Below are positions 26,435 to 38,047 of a stretch of DNA of 64,000 nucleotides, in pieces (the first letter of the stretch is position 1; each line of letters starts with the position of its first letter). Both the position numbers and the translations under genes were made by a program. Under the pieces are notes generated by a model. It was given only the letters and a program-made list of their open reading frames with translations, searched no databases and had not been told where the DNA came from. Source of the stretch: Ptiloglossa arizonensis (Eukaryota; Arthropoda; Insecta; Hymenoptera; Colletidae); the NCBI RefSeq assembly GCF_051014685.1, contig NW_027479393.1:1-64000 (forward strand). The letters are read 5' to 3'.

Positions 26435-27123
26435 CAGTTTGAAGCCAAGAAATGGTTGAGAAGGCAAAAAATTTTTCGCTATTCTGCTGCTTCAAACGCT
26501 TGACCAGAATGGCCTAGGGAAAAAATACACATATCGTTGTAATCGGGCGAGTTTCTACTTTCAGACGCAGCAGGAACTTCTGGGTTTGGTCAATCCGTTC
26601 GCGAGATATGGGAGTTTGAAGCTAAGAAATGGTAAAGAAGACAACAAACTGTTCGCACTACTGCTGCTCCAAACGCTTAACTAGAATGGCCTAGGGAAAA
26701 AATACACATACCGTTGTAATCGGGCGAGTTTCTACTTTCAGACGCAACAGGAATTTTTGGGTTAGGTCAATCCGTTCGCGAAATATGGGAGTTTGAAGCC
26801 AAGAAATGGTTGAGAAGGCAAAAAATTTTTCGCAATTCTGCTGCTCCACACGCTTAACCAGAATGGCCTAGGGAAAAAATACACATACCGTTGTAATCGG
26901 ACGAGTTTCTACTTTCAGATGCAACAGGAATTTTTGGGTTAGGTCAATCCGTTCGCGAGATATGGGAGTTTGAAGCCAAGAAATGGTTGAGAAGGCAAAA
27001 AATTTTTCGCAATTCTGCTGCTCCAAACGCTTAACCAGAATTGCCTAGGGAAAAAATACACATACCGCCGTAATCGGGCGAGTTTCTACTTTCAGATGCA
27101 ATAGGAATTTTTGGGTTAGGTCA

Positions 27124-27763
27124 ATCCGTTCGCGAGATATGGGAGTTTGAAGCCAGGAAATGGTTGAGAAGGCATACAATTTTTCGCAATTCTGCTGCTC
27201 CAAACGCTTTACCAGAATGGCCTAGGGAAAAAATACGCATATCGTTGTAATCGGGTGAGTTTCTACTTTCAGACGCAGAAGGAACTTCTGGGTTTGGTCA
27301 ATCCGTTCGCGAGATATGGGAGTTTGAAGCCAAGAAATGGTTCAGAAGGCAAAAAATTTTTCGCAATTCTGCTGCTCCAAACGCTTAACCAGAATGGCCT
27401 AGGGAAAAAATACACATACCGTTGTAATCGGGCTAGTTTCTACTTTCAGATGCAACAGGAATTTTTCGGTTAAGTCAATCCGTTCGCGAGATATGGGAGT
27501 TTGAAGCCAAGAAATGGTTGAGAAGCCAAAAAATTTTTCGCAATTCTGCTGCTCCAAACGCTTAACCAGAATTGCCTAGGGGAAAAATACACATACCGCT
27601 GTAATCGGGCGAGTTTCTACTTTCAGATGCAATAGGAATTTTTGGGTTAGGTCAATCCGTTCGCGAGATATGGGAGTTTGAAGCCAAGAAATGGTTGAGA
27701 AGGCAAAACATTTTTCGCAATTCTGCTGCTCCAAACGCTTAACCAGAATGGCCTAGGGAAAAA
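27124..27763. repeat. 640-bp block repeated at 30,134-30,773
   Basis: This block matches 30,134-30,773 at a shift of 3,010 bp (17 monomers plus one base). The shared rare marker is GGTTCAGAAGGC at 27,341 and 30,351. The differences seen are GCCAGGAAATGG against GCCAAGAAATGG and GCAGAAGG against GCAGCAGG. The extra base in the spacing comes from an A insertion near 29,170. Confidence 0.85.
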
Positions 27764-28199
27764 ATAAGCATATCGTTGTAATCGGGTGAGTTTCTACTTT
27801 CAGACGCAGCAGGAACTTCTGGGTTTGGTCAATCCGTTCGCGAGATATGGGAGTTTGAAGCCAAGAAATGGTTGAGAAGGCAAAAAATTTTTCGCAATTC
27901 TGCTGCTCCAAACGCTTAACCAGAATTGCCTAGGGAAAAAATACACATACCGTTGTAATCGGGCGAGTTTCTACTTTCAGATGCAACAGGAATTTTTGGG
28001 TTAGGTCAATCCGTTCGCGAGATATGGGAGTTTGAAGCCAAGAAATGGTTGAGAAGGCAAAAAATTTTTCGCAATTCTGCTGCTCCAAACGCTTAACCAG
28101 AATTGCCTAGGGAAAAAATACACATACCGATGTAATCGGGCGAGTTTCTACTTTCAGACGCAATAGGAATTTTTGGGTATGGTCAGTCCATTCGCGAGA

Positions 28200-29358
28200 T
28201 ATGGGAGTTTGAAGCCAAGAAATGGTTGAGAAGGCAAAAAATTTTTCGCAATTCTGCTGCTCCACACGCTTAACCAGAATGGCCTAGGGAAAAAATACAC
28301 ATACCGTTGTAATCGGGCTAGTTTCTACTTTCAGATGCAACAGGAATTTTTCGGTTAAGTCAATCCGTTCGCGAGATATGGGAGTTTGAAGCCAAGAAAT
28401 GGTTGAGAAGCCAAAAAATTTTTCGCAATTCTGCTGCTCCAAACGCTTAACCAGAATGGCCTAGGGAAAAAATACACTTACCGTTGTAATCGGGCGAGTT
28501 TCTACTTTCAGATGCAGTAGGAATTTTTGGGTTAGGTCAATCCGTTCGCGAGATATGGGAGTTTGAAGCTAAGAAATGGTTAAGAAGACAACAAATTTTT
28601 CGCACTTCTGCTGCTCCAAACGCTTAACCAGAATGGGCTAGGGAAAAAATACACATACCGTTGTAATCGGGCGAGTTTCTACTTTGACACGCAACAGGAA
28701 TTTTTGGGTTAGGTCTATCCGTTCGCGAGATATGGGAGTTTGAAGCCAAGAAATGGTTGAGAAGGCAAAAAATTGTTCGCTATTCTGCTGCTTCAAACGC
28801 TTAACCAGAATGGCCTAGGGAAAAAATACACATACCGCTGTAATCGGGAGAGTTTCTACTTTCAGACGCAACAGGAATTTTTGGGTTAGGTCAATCCGTT
28901 CGCGAGATATGGGAGTTTGAAGCCAAGAAATGGTTGAGAAGGCAAAAAATTTTTCGCAATGCTGCTGCTCCAAACGCTTAATCAGAATGGCCTAGGGAAA
29001 AAATACATATACCGTTGTAATCGGGCGAGTTTCTACTTTCAGATGCAATAGGAATTTTTGGGTTAGGTCAATCCGTTCGCGAGATATGGGAGTTTGAAGC
29101 TAAGAAATGGTTAAGGAGACAACAAATTTTTCGCACTTCTGCTGCTCCAAACGCTTAACCAGAATGGCCTAGGGAAAAAAAAACACATACCGTTGTAATC
29201 GGGCGAGATTCTACTTTCAGACGCAACAGGAATTTATGGGTTAGGTCAATCCGTTCGCGAGATATGGGAGTTTGAAGCCAAGAAATGGTTGAGAAGGCAA
29301 ACAATTTTTCGCTATTCTGCTGCTCCAATCGCTTAACCAGAATGGCCTAGGGAAAAAA
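28200..29358. repeat. 1.16-kb block repeated at about 34,570-35,729
   Basis: CCACACGCTTAACC at 28,262 and 34,632 and everything to about 29,358 and 35,729 correspond at a shift of about 6,370 bp. Both copies share the same rare length change, a run of nine A before CACATAC (near 29,170 and 35,540), and the GGAATTTATGGG variant. A shared private indel is good evidence that the blocks derive from one duplication and not from parallel mutation. Confidence 0.85.
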
Positions 29359-30779
29359 TAAGCATATCGTTGTAATCGGGTGAGTTTCTACTTTCAGACG
29401 CAGCAGGAACTTCTGGGTTTGGTCAATCCGTTCGCGAGATATGGGAGTTTGAAGCCAAGAAATGGTTGAGAAGGCAAAAAATTTTTCGCAATTCTGCTGC
29501 TCCAAACGCTTAACCAGAATTGCCTAGGGAAAAAATACACATACCGTTGTAATCGGGCGAGTTTCTACTTTCAGATGCAACAGGAATTTTTGGGTTAGGT
29601 CAATCCGTTCGCGAGATATGGGAGTCTGAAGCCAAGAAATGGTTGAGAAGGCAAAAAATTTTTCGCAATTCTGCTGCTCCAAACGCTTAACCAGAATTGC
29701 CTAGGGAAAAAATACACATACCGCTGTAATCGGGCGAGTTTCTACTTTCAGACGCAATAGGAATTTTTGGGTATGGTCAGTCCATTCGCGAGATATGGGA
29801 GTTTGAAGCCAAGAAATGGTTGAGAAGGCAAAAAATTTTTCGCAATTCTGCTGCTCCAAACGCTTAACCAGAATTGCCTAGGGAAAAAATACACATACCG
29901 TTGTAATCGGGCGAGTTTCTACTTTCAGATGCAACAGGAATTTTTGGGTTAGGTCAATCCGTTCGCGAGATATGGGAGTTTGAAGCCAAGAAATGCTTGA
30001 GAAGACAACAAATTTCTCGCAATTCTGCTGCGCCAAACGCTTAACCAGAATGGGCTAGGGAAAAAATACACATACCGTTGTAATCGGGAGAGTTTCTACT
30101 TTCACACGCAACAGGAATTTTTGGGTTAGGACTATCCGTTCGCGAGATATGGGAGTTTGAAGCCAAGAAATGGTTGAGAAGGCATACAATTTTTCGCAAT
30201 TCTGCTGCTCCAAACGCTTTACCAGAATGGCCTAGGGAAAAAATACGCATATCGTTGTAATCGGGTGAGTTTCTACTTTCAGACGCAGCAGGAACTTCTG
30301 GGTTTGGTCAATCCGTTCGCGAGATATGGGAGTTTGAAGCCAAGAAATGGTTCAGAAGGCAAAAAATTTTTCGCAATTCTGCTGCTCCAAACGCTTAACC
30401 AGAATGGCCTAGGGAAAAAATACACATACCGTTGTAATCGGGCTAGTTTCTACTTTCAGATGCAACAGGAATTTTTCGGTTAAGTCAATCCGTTCGCGAG
30501 ATATGGGAGTTTGAAGCCAAGAAATGGTTGAGAAGCCAAAAAATTTTTCGCAATTCTGCTGCTCCAAACGCTTAACCAGAATTGCCTAGGGGAAAAATAC
30601 ACATACCGCTGTAATCGGGCGAGTTTCTACTTTCAGATGCAATAGGAATTTTTGGGTTAGGTCAATCCGTTCGCGAGATATGGGAGTTTGAAGCCAAGAA
30701 ATGGTTGAGAAGGCAAAACATTTTTCGCAATTCTGCTGCTCCAAACGCTTAACCAGAATGGCCTAGGGAAAAAATACAC

Positions 30780-33079
30780 ATACCGTTGTAATCGGGCGAG
30801 TTTCTACTTTCAGATGCAACAGGAATTTTTGGGTTAGGTCAATCCGTTCGCGAGATATGGGAGTTTGAAGCCAAGAAATGCTTGAGAAGACAACAAATTT
30901 TTCGCAATTCTGCTGCGCCAAACGCTTAACCAGAATGGGCTAGGGAAAAAATACACATACCGTTGTAATCGGGAGAGTTTCTACTTTCACACGCAACAGG
31001 AATTTTTGGGTTAGGACTATCCGTTCGCGAGATATGGGAGTTTGAAGCCAAGAAATGGTTGAGAAGGCATACAATTTTTCGCAATTCTGCTGATCCAAAC
31101 GCCTAACCAGAATGCCCTAGGGAAAAAATACACATACCATTGTAATCGGGCTAGTTTCTACTTTCAGATGCAATAGGAATTTTTGGGTTTGGTCAATCCG
31201 TTCGCGAGATATGGTAGTTTGAAGCCAAGAAATGGTTGAGAAGGCAAAACATTTTTCGCAATTCTGCTGCTCCAAACGCTTAACCTGAATGGCCTAGGGA
31301 AAAAATACGCATATCGTTGTAATCGGGTTAGTTTCTACTTTCAGACGCAGCAGGAATTTTTGGGCTTGGTCAATCCGTTCGCGAGATATGGGACTTTGAA
31401 GCTAAGAAATGGTTGAGAAGACCACAAATTTTTCGCAATTCTGCTGCGCCAAACGCTTAACCAGAATGGGCTAGGGAAAAAATACACATACGGTTGTAAT
31501 CGGGAGAGTTTCTACTTTCACACGCAACAGGAATTTTTGGGTTAGGTCTATCCGTTCGCGAGATATGGGAGTTTGAAGCCAAGAAATGGTTGAGAAGGCA
31601 TACAATTTTTCGCAATTCTGCTGATCCAAACGCTTAACCAGAATGCCCTAGGGAAAAAATACACATACCGCTGTAGTCAAGCGAGTTTATACTTTCAGAT
31701 GCAATAGGAATTTTTGGGTTAGGTCCATCCGTTCGCGAGATATGGCAGTTTGAAGCCAAGAAATGGTTGAGAAGGCAAAAAATTTTTCGCTATTCTGCTG
31801 CTTCAAACGCTTGACCAGAATGGCCCAGGGAAAAAATACACATACCGTTGTAATCGGGCGAGTTTCTTTTATCAGATGCAATAGGAATTTTTGGATTAGG
31901 TCAATCCGTTCGCGAGATATGGGAGTTTGAAGCTAAGAAATGGTTAAGAAGGCAACAAATTTTTCGCACTTCTGCTGCTCCAAACGCTTGACCAGAATGG
32001 CCTAGGGAAAAAATACACATACCGTCGTAATCGGGCGTGTTTCTACTTTCAGACGCAACAGGAATTTTTGGGTTAGGTCAATCCGTTCGCGAGATATGGG
32101 AGTTTGAAGCCAAGAAATGGTTGAGAAGGCAAAAAATTGTTCGCTATTCTGCTGCTTCAAACGCTTGACCAGAATGGCCTAGGGAAAAAATACACACACC
32201 GTTGTAATCGGGCGAGTTCCTTCTTTCAGATGCAACAGGAATTTTTGGGTTAGGTCAATCCGTTCGCGAAATATGGGAGTTTGAAGCCAAGAAATGGTTG
32301 AGAAGGCAAAAAATTTTTCGCAATTCTGCTGCTCCACACGCTTAACCAGAATGGCCTAGGGAAAAAATACACATACCGTTGTAATCGGGCTAGTTTCTAC
32401 TTTCAGATGCAACAGGAATTTTTCGGTTAAGTCAATCCGTTCGCGAGATATGGGAGTTTGAAGCCAAGATATGGTTGAGAAGCCAAAAAATTTTTCGCAA
32501 TTCTGCTGCTCCAAACGCTTTAACCAGAATGGCCTAGGGAAAAAATACACTTACCGTTGTAATCGGGCGAGTTTCTACTTTCAGATGCAGTAGGAATTTT
32601 TGGGTTAGGTCAATCCGTTCGCGAGATATGGGAGTTTGAAGCTAAGAAATGGTTAAGAAGACAACAAATTTTTCGCACTTCTGCTGCTCCAAACGCTTAA
32701 CCAGAATGGGCTAGGGAAAAAATACACATACCGTTGTAATCGGGCGAGTTTCTACTTTGACACGCAACAGGAATTTTGGGTTAGGTCTATCCGTTCGCGA
32801 GATATGGTAGTTTGAAGCCAAGAAATGGTTGAGAAGGCAAAAAATTGTTCGCTATTCTGCTGCTTCAAACGCTTAACCAGAATGGCCTAGGGAAAAAATA
32901 CACATACCGCTGTAATCGGGAGAGTTTCTACTTTCAGACGCAACAGGAATTTTTGGGTTAGGTCAATCGTTCGCGAGATATGGGAGTTTGAAGCCAAGAA
33001 ATGGTTGAGAAGGCAAAAAATTTTTCGCAATGCTGCTGCTCCAAACGCTTAATCAGAATGGCCTAGGGAAAAAATACAT
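30780..33079. repeat. 2,301-bp 13-mer duplication, copy 1
   Basis: This is a 13-monomer block directly followed by a second copy. Markers spaced by about 2,300 bp are CAGATGCAACAGG at 30,811 and 33,111, ACCACAAATTTTTCGC at 31,421 and 33,719, and CCACACGCTTAACC at 32,334 and 34,632. Small offset changes between markers come from the single-base indels clustered around the junction of the two copies. Confidence 0.85.
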
Positions 33080-34200
33080 ATACCGTTGTAATCGGGCGAG
33101 TTTCTACTTTCAGATGCAACAGGAATTTTTGGGTTAGGTCAATCCGTTCGCGAGATATGGGAGTTTGAAGCCAAGAAATGCTTGAGAAGACAACAAATTT
33201 TCGCAATTCTGCTGCGCCAAACGCTTATCCAGAATGGGCTAGGGAAAAAATACACATACCGTTGTAATCGGGAGAGTTTCTACTTTCACACGCAACAGGA
33301 ATTTTTGGGTTAGGACTATCCGTTCGCGAGATATGGGAGTTTGAAGCCAAGAAATGGTTGAGAAGGCATACAATTTTTCGCAATTCTGCTGATCCAAACG
33401 CCTAACCAGAATGCCCTAGGGAAAAAATACACATACCTTTGTAATCGGCTAGTTTCTACTTTCAGATGCAATAGGAATTTTTGGGTTTGGTCAATCCGTT
33501 CGCGAGATATGGTAGTTTGAAGCCAAGAAATGGGTTGAGAAGGCAAAACATTTTTCGCAATTCTGCTGCTCCAAACGCTTAACCAGAATGGCCTAGGGAA
33601 AAAATACGCATATCGTTGTAATCGGGCGAGTTTCTACTTTCAGACGCAGCAGGAATTTTTGGGCTTGGTCAATCCGTTCGCGAGATATGGGACTTTGAAG
33701 CTAAGAAATGGTGAGAAGACCACAAATTTTTCGCAATTCTGCTGCGCCAAACGCTTAACCAGAATGGGCTAGGGAAAAAAATACACATACGGTTGTAATC
33801 GGGAGAGTTTCTACTTTCACACGCAACAGGATTTTTGGGTTAGGTCTATCCGTTCGCGAGATATGGGAGTTTGAAGCCAAGAAATGGTTGAGAAGGCATA
33901 CAATTTTTCGCAATTCTGCTGATCCAAACGCTTAACCAGAATGCCCTAGGGAAAAAATACACATACCGCTGTAGTCAAGCGAGTTTATACTTTCAGATGC
34001 AATAGGAATTTTTGGGTTAGGTCCATCCGTTCGCGAGATATGGCAGTTTGAAGCCAAGAAATGGTTGAGAAGGCAAAAAATTTTTCGCTATTCTGCTGCT
34101 TCAAACGCTTGACCAGAATGGCCCAGGGAAAAAATACACATACCGTTGTAATCGGGCGAGTTCTATTATCAGATGCAATAGGAATTTTTGGATTAGGGTC
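32520..34200. other. Patch of 11 single-base indels, probable sequencing or assembly error
   Basis: Compared with neighbouring monomers, one-base changes in short runs occur near 32,521 (+T), 32,776 (-T), 32,968 (-C), 33,201 (-T), 33,448 (-G), 33,532 (+G), 33,712 (-T), 33,780 (+A), 33,831 (-A), 34,161 (-T) and 34,197 (+G). Outside this 1.7 kb I count only nine isolated indels in the remaining 62 kb, apart from the inherited 176-bp subtype. Almost all are length changes in mononucleotide runs, the usual error mode of uncorrected long reads. The patch spans the junction between the two 13-mer copies. Confidence 0.75.
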
Positions 34201-35416
34201 AATCCGTTCGCGAGATATGGGAGTTTGAAGCTAAGAAATGGTTAAGAAGGCAACAAATTTTTCGCACTTCTGCTGCTCCAAACGCTTGACCAGAATGGCC
34301 TAGGGAAAAAATACACATACCGTCGTAATCGGGCGTGTTTCTACTTTCAGACGCAACAGGAATTTTTGGGTTAGGTCAATCCGTTCGCGAGATATGGGAG
34401 TATGAAGCCAAGAAATGGTTGAGAAGGCAAAAAATTGTTCGCTATTCTGCTGCTTCAAACGCTTGACCAGAATGGCCTAGGGAAAAAATACACACACCGT
34501 TGTAATCGGGCGAGTTTCTTCTTTCAGATGCAACAGGAATTTTTGGGTTAGGTCAATCCGTTCGCGAAATATGGGAGTTTGAAGCCAAGAAATGGTTGAG
34601 AAGGCAAAAAATTTTTCGCAATTCTGCTGCTCCACACGCTTAACCAGAATGACCTAGGGAAAAAATACACATACCGTTGTAATCGGGCTAGTTTCTACTT
34701 TCAGATGCAACAGGAATTTTTCGGTTAAGTCAATCCGTTCGCGAGATATGGGAGTTTGAAGCCAAGAAATGGTTGAGAAGCCAAAAAATTTTTCGCAATT
34801 CTGCTGCTCCAAACGCTTAACCAGAATGGCCTAGGGAAAAAATACACTTACCGTTGTAATCGGGCGAGTTTCTACTTTCAGATGCAGTAGGAATTTTTGG
34901 GTTAGGTCAATCCGTTCGCGAGATATGGGAGTTTGAAGCTAAGAAATGGTTAAGAAGACAACAAATTTTTCGCACTTCTGCTGCTCCAAACGCTTAACCA
35001 GAATGGGCTAGGGAAAAAATACACATACCGTTGTAATCGGGCGAGTTTCTACTTTGACACGCAACAGGAATTTTTGGGTTAGGTCTATCCGTTCGCGAGA
35101 TATGGGAGTTTGAAGCCAAGAAATGGTTGAGAAGGCAAAAAATTGTTCGCTATTCTGCTGCTTCAAACGCTTAACAAGAATGGCCTAGGGAAAAAATACA
35201 CATACCGCTGTAATCGGGAGAGTTTCTACTTTCAGACGCAACAGGAATTTTTGGGTTAGGTCAATCCGTTCGCGAGATATGGGAGTTTGAAGCCAAGAAA
35301 TGGTTGAGAAGGCAAAAAATTTTTCGCAATGCTGCTGCTCCAAACGCTTAATCAGAATGGCCTAGGGAAAAAATACATATACCGTTGTAATCGGGCGAGT
35401 TTCTACTTTCAGATGC
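33080..35416. repeat. 2,301-bp 13-mer duplication, copy 2
   Basis: This is the second copy of the 13-monomer block. Similarity to copy 1 ends near 35,416, where GATGCAATAGG replaces GATGCAACAGG and the sequence instead follows the 28,200-29,358 block. Its first 1.1 kb lies inside the indel-rich patch, so its true sequence may be closer to copy 1 than it appears. Confidence 0.83.
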
Positions 35417-36425
35417 AATAGGAATTTTTGGGTTAGGTCAATCCGTTCGCGAGATATGGGAGTTTGAAGCTAAGAAATGGTTAAGGAGACAACAAATTTT
35501 TCGCACTTCTGCTGCTCCAAACGCTTAACCAGAATGGCCTAGGGAAAAAAAAACACATACCGTTGTAATCGGGCGAGATTCTACTTTCACACGCAACAGG
35601 AATTTATGGGTTAGGTCAATCCGTTCGCGAGATATGGGAGTTTGAAGCCAAGAAATGGTTGAGAAGGCAAACAATTTTTCGCTATTCTGCTGCTCCAATC
35701 GCTTAACCAGAATGGCCTAGGGAAAAAATACACATACCGTTGTAATCGGGCGAGTTTCTTCTTTCAGATGCAACAAGAATTTTTGGGTTAGGTCAATCCG
35801 TTCGCGAGATATGGGAGTTTGAAGCCAAGAAATGGTTGAGAAGGCAAAAAATTGTTCGCTATTCTGCTGCTTCAAACGCTTAACCAGAATGGCCTAGGGA
35901 AAAAATACACATATCGTTGTAATCGGGCTAGTTTCTACTTTCAGATGCAACAGGAATTTTTCGGTTAAGTCAATCCGTTCGCGAGATATGGGAGTTTGAA
36001 GCCAAGAAATGGTTGAGAAGCCAAAAAATTTTTCGCAATTCTGCTGCTCCAAACGCTTAACCAGAATTGCCTAGGGGAAAAATACACATACCGCTGTAAT
36101 CGGGCGAGTTTCTACTTTCAGATGCAATAGGAATTTTTGGGTTAGGTCAATCCGTTCGCGAGATATGGGAGTTTGAAGCCAAGAAATGGTTGAGAAGGCA
36201 AAACATTTTTCGCAATTCTGCTGCTCCAAACGCTTAACCAGAATGGCCTAGGGAAAAAATAAGCATATCGTTGTAATCGGGTGAGTTTCTACTTTCAGAC
36301 GCAGCAGGAACTTCTGGGTTTGGTCAATCCGTTCGCGAGATATGGGAGTTTGAAGCCAAGAAATGGTTGAGAAGGCAAAAAATTTTTCGCAATTCTGCTG
36401 CTCCAAACGCTTAACCAGAATTGCC

Positions 36426-38047
36426 TAGGGAAAAAATACACATACCGTTGTAATCGGGCGAGTTTCTACTTTCAGATGCAACAGGAATTTTTGGGTTAGG
36501 TCAATCCGTTCGCGAGATATGGGAGTTTGAAGCCAAGAAATGGTTGAGAAGGCAAAAAATTTTTCGCAATTCTGCTGCTCCAAACGCTTAACCAGAATTG
36601 CCTAGGGAAAAAATACACATACCGCTGTAATCGGGCGAGTTTCTACTTTCAGACGCAATAGGAATTTTTGGGTATGGTCAGTCCATTCGCGAGATATGGG
36701 AGTTTGAAGCCAAGAAATGGTTGAGAAGGCAAAAAATTTTTCGCAATTCTGCTGCTCCAAACGCTTAACCAGAATTGCCTAGGGAAAAAATACACATACC
36801 GTTGTAATCGGGCGAGTTTCTACTTTCAGATGCAACAGGAATTTTTGGGTTAGGTCAATCCGTTCGCGAGATATGGGAGTTTGAAGCCAAGAAATGCTTG
36901 AGAAGACAACAAATTTCTCGCAATTCTGCTGCGCCAAACGCTTAACCAGAATGGGCTAGGGAAAAAATACACATACCGTTGTAATCGGGCGAGTTTCTAC
37001 TTTCAGATGCAACAGGAATTTTTGGGTTAGGTCAATCCGTTCGCGAGATATGGGAGTTTGAAGCCAAGAAATGGTTGAGAAGGCAAAAAATTTTTCGCAA
37101 TTCTGCTGCTCCAAACGCTTAACCAGAATTGCCTAGGGAAAAAATACACATACCGCTGTAATCGGGCGAGTTTCTACTTTCAGACGCAATAGGAATTTTT
37201 GGGTATGGTCAGTCCATTCGCGAGATATGGGAGTTTGAAGCCAAGAAATGGTTGAGAAGGCAAAAAATTTTTCGCAATTCTGCTGCTCCAAACGCTTAAC
37301 CAGAATTGCCTAGGGAAAAAATACACATACCGTTGTAATCGGGCGAGTTTCTACTTTCAGATGCAACAGGAATTTTTGGGTTAGGTCAATCCGTTCGCGA
37401 GATATGGGAGTTTGAAGCCAAGAAATGCTTGAGAAGACAACAAATTTCTCGCAATTCTGCTGCGCCAAACGCTTAACCAGAATGGGCTAGGGAAAAAATA
37501 CACATACCGTTGTAATCGGGCGAGTTTCTACTTTCAGATGCAACAGGAATTTTTGGGTTAGGTCAATCCGTTCGCGAGATATGGGAGTTTGAAGCCAAGA
37601 AATGGTTGAGAAGGCAAAAAATTTTTCGCAATTCTGCTGCTCCAAACGTTTAACCAGAATTGCCTAGGGAAAAAATACACATACCGCTGTAATCGGGCGA
37701 GTTTCTACTTTCAGACGCAATAGGAATTTTTGGGTATGGTCAGTCCATTCGCGAGATATGGGAGTTTGAAGCCAAGAAATGGTTGAGAAGGCAAAAAATT
37801 TTTCGCAATTCTGCTGCTCCAAACGCTTAACCAGAATTGCCTAGGGAAAAAATACACATACCGTTGTAATCGGGCGAGTTTCTACTTTCAGATGCAACAG
37901 GAATTTTTGGGTTAGGTCAATCCGTTCGCGAGATATGGGAGTTTGAAGCCAAGAAATGCTTGAGAAGACAACAAATTTCTCGCAATTCTGCTGCGCCAAA
38001 CGCTTAACCAGAATGGGCTAGGGAAAAAATACACATACCGTTGTAAT
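36426..38047. repeat. Three tandem copies of a 531-bp 3-mer
   Basis: The variant AAATTTCTCGC occurs at 36,911, 37,442 and 37,973, exactly 531 bp apart. Each unit has three monomers: GATGCAACAGG with CAGAATTGCC, then GACGCAATAGG with TATGGTCAGTCC, then a GCTTGAGAAGACAAC monomer with CTGCTGCGCC and GGGCTAGGG. The copies look the same apart from CAAACGTTTAACC near 37,646 in copy 3. The three monomers are also present once within 29,520-30,050, the likely ancestral arrangement. Confidence 0.9.

Noticed and set aside
27255..27473. 72-residue plus-strand reading frame, repeated at 30,265-30,483
   Set aside because: It lies within a duplicated 640-bp satellite block and is one of many chance frames in the monomer. 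It opens at GTG within GGGTGAGTTTC and contains no recognisable motif.
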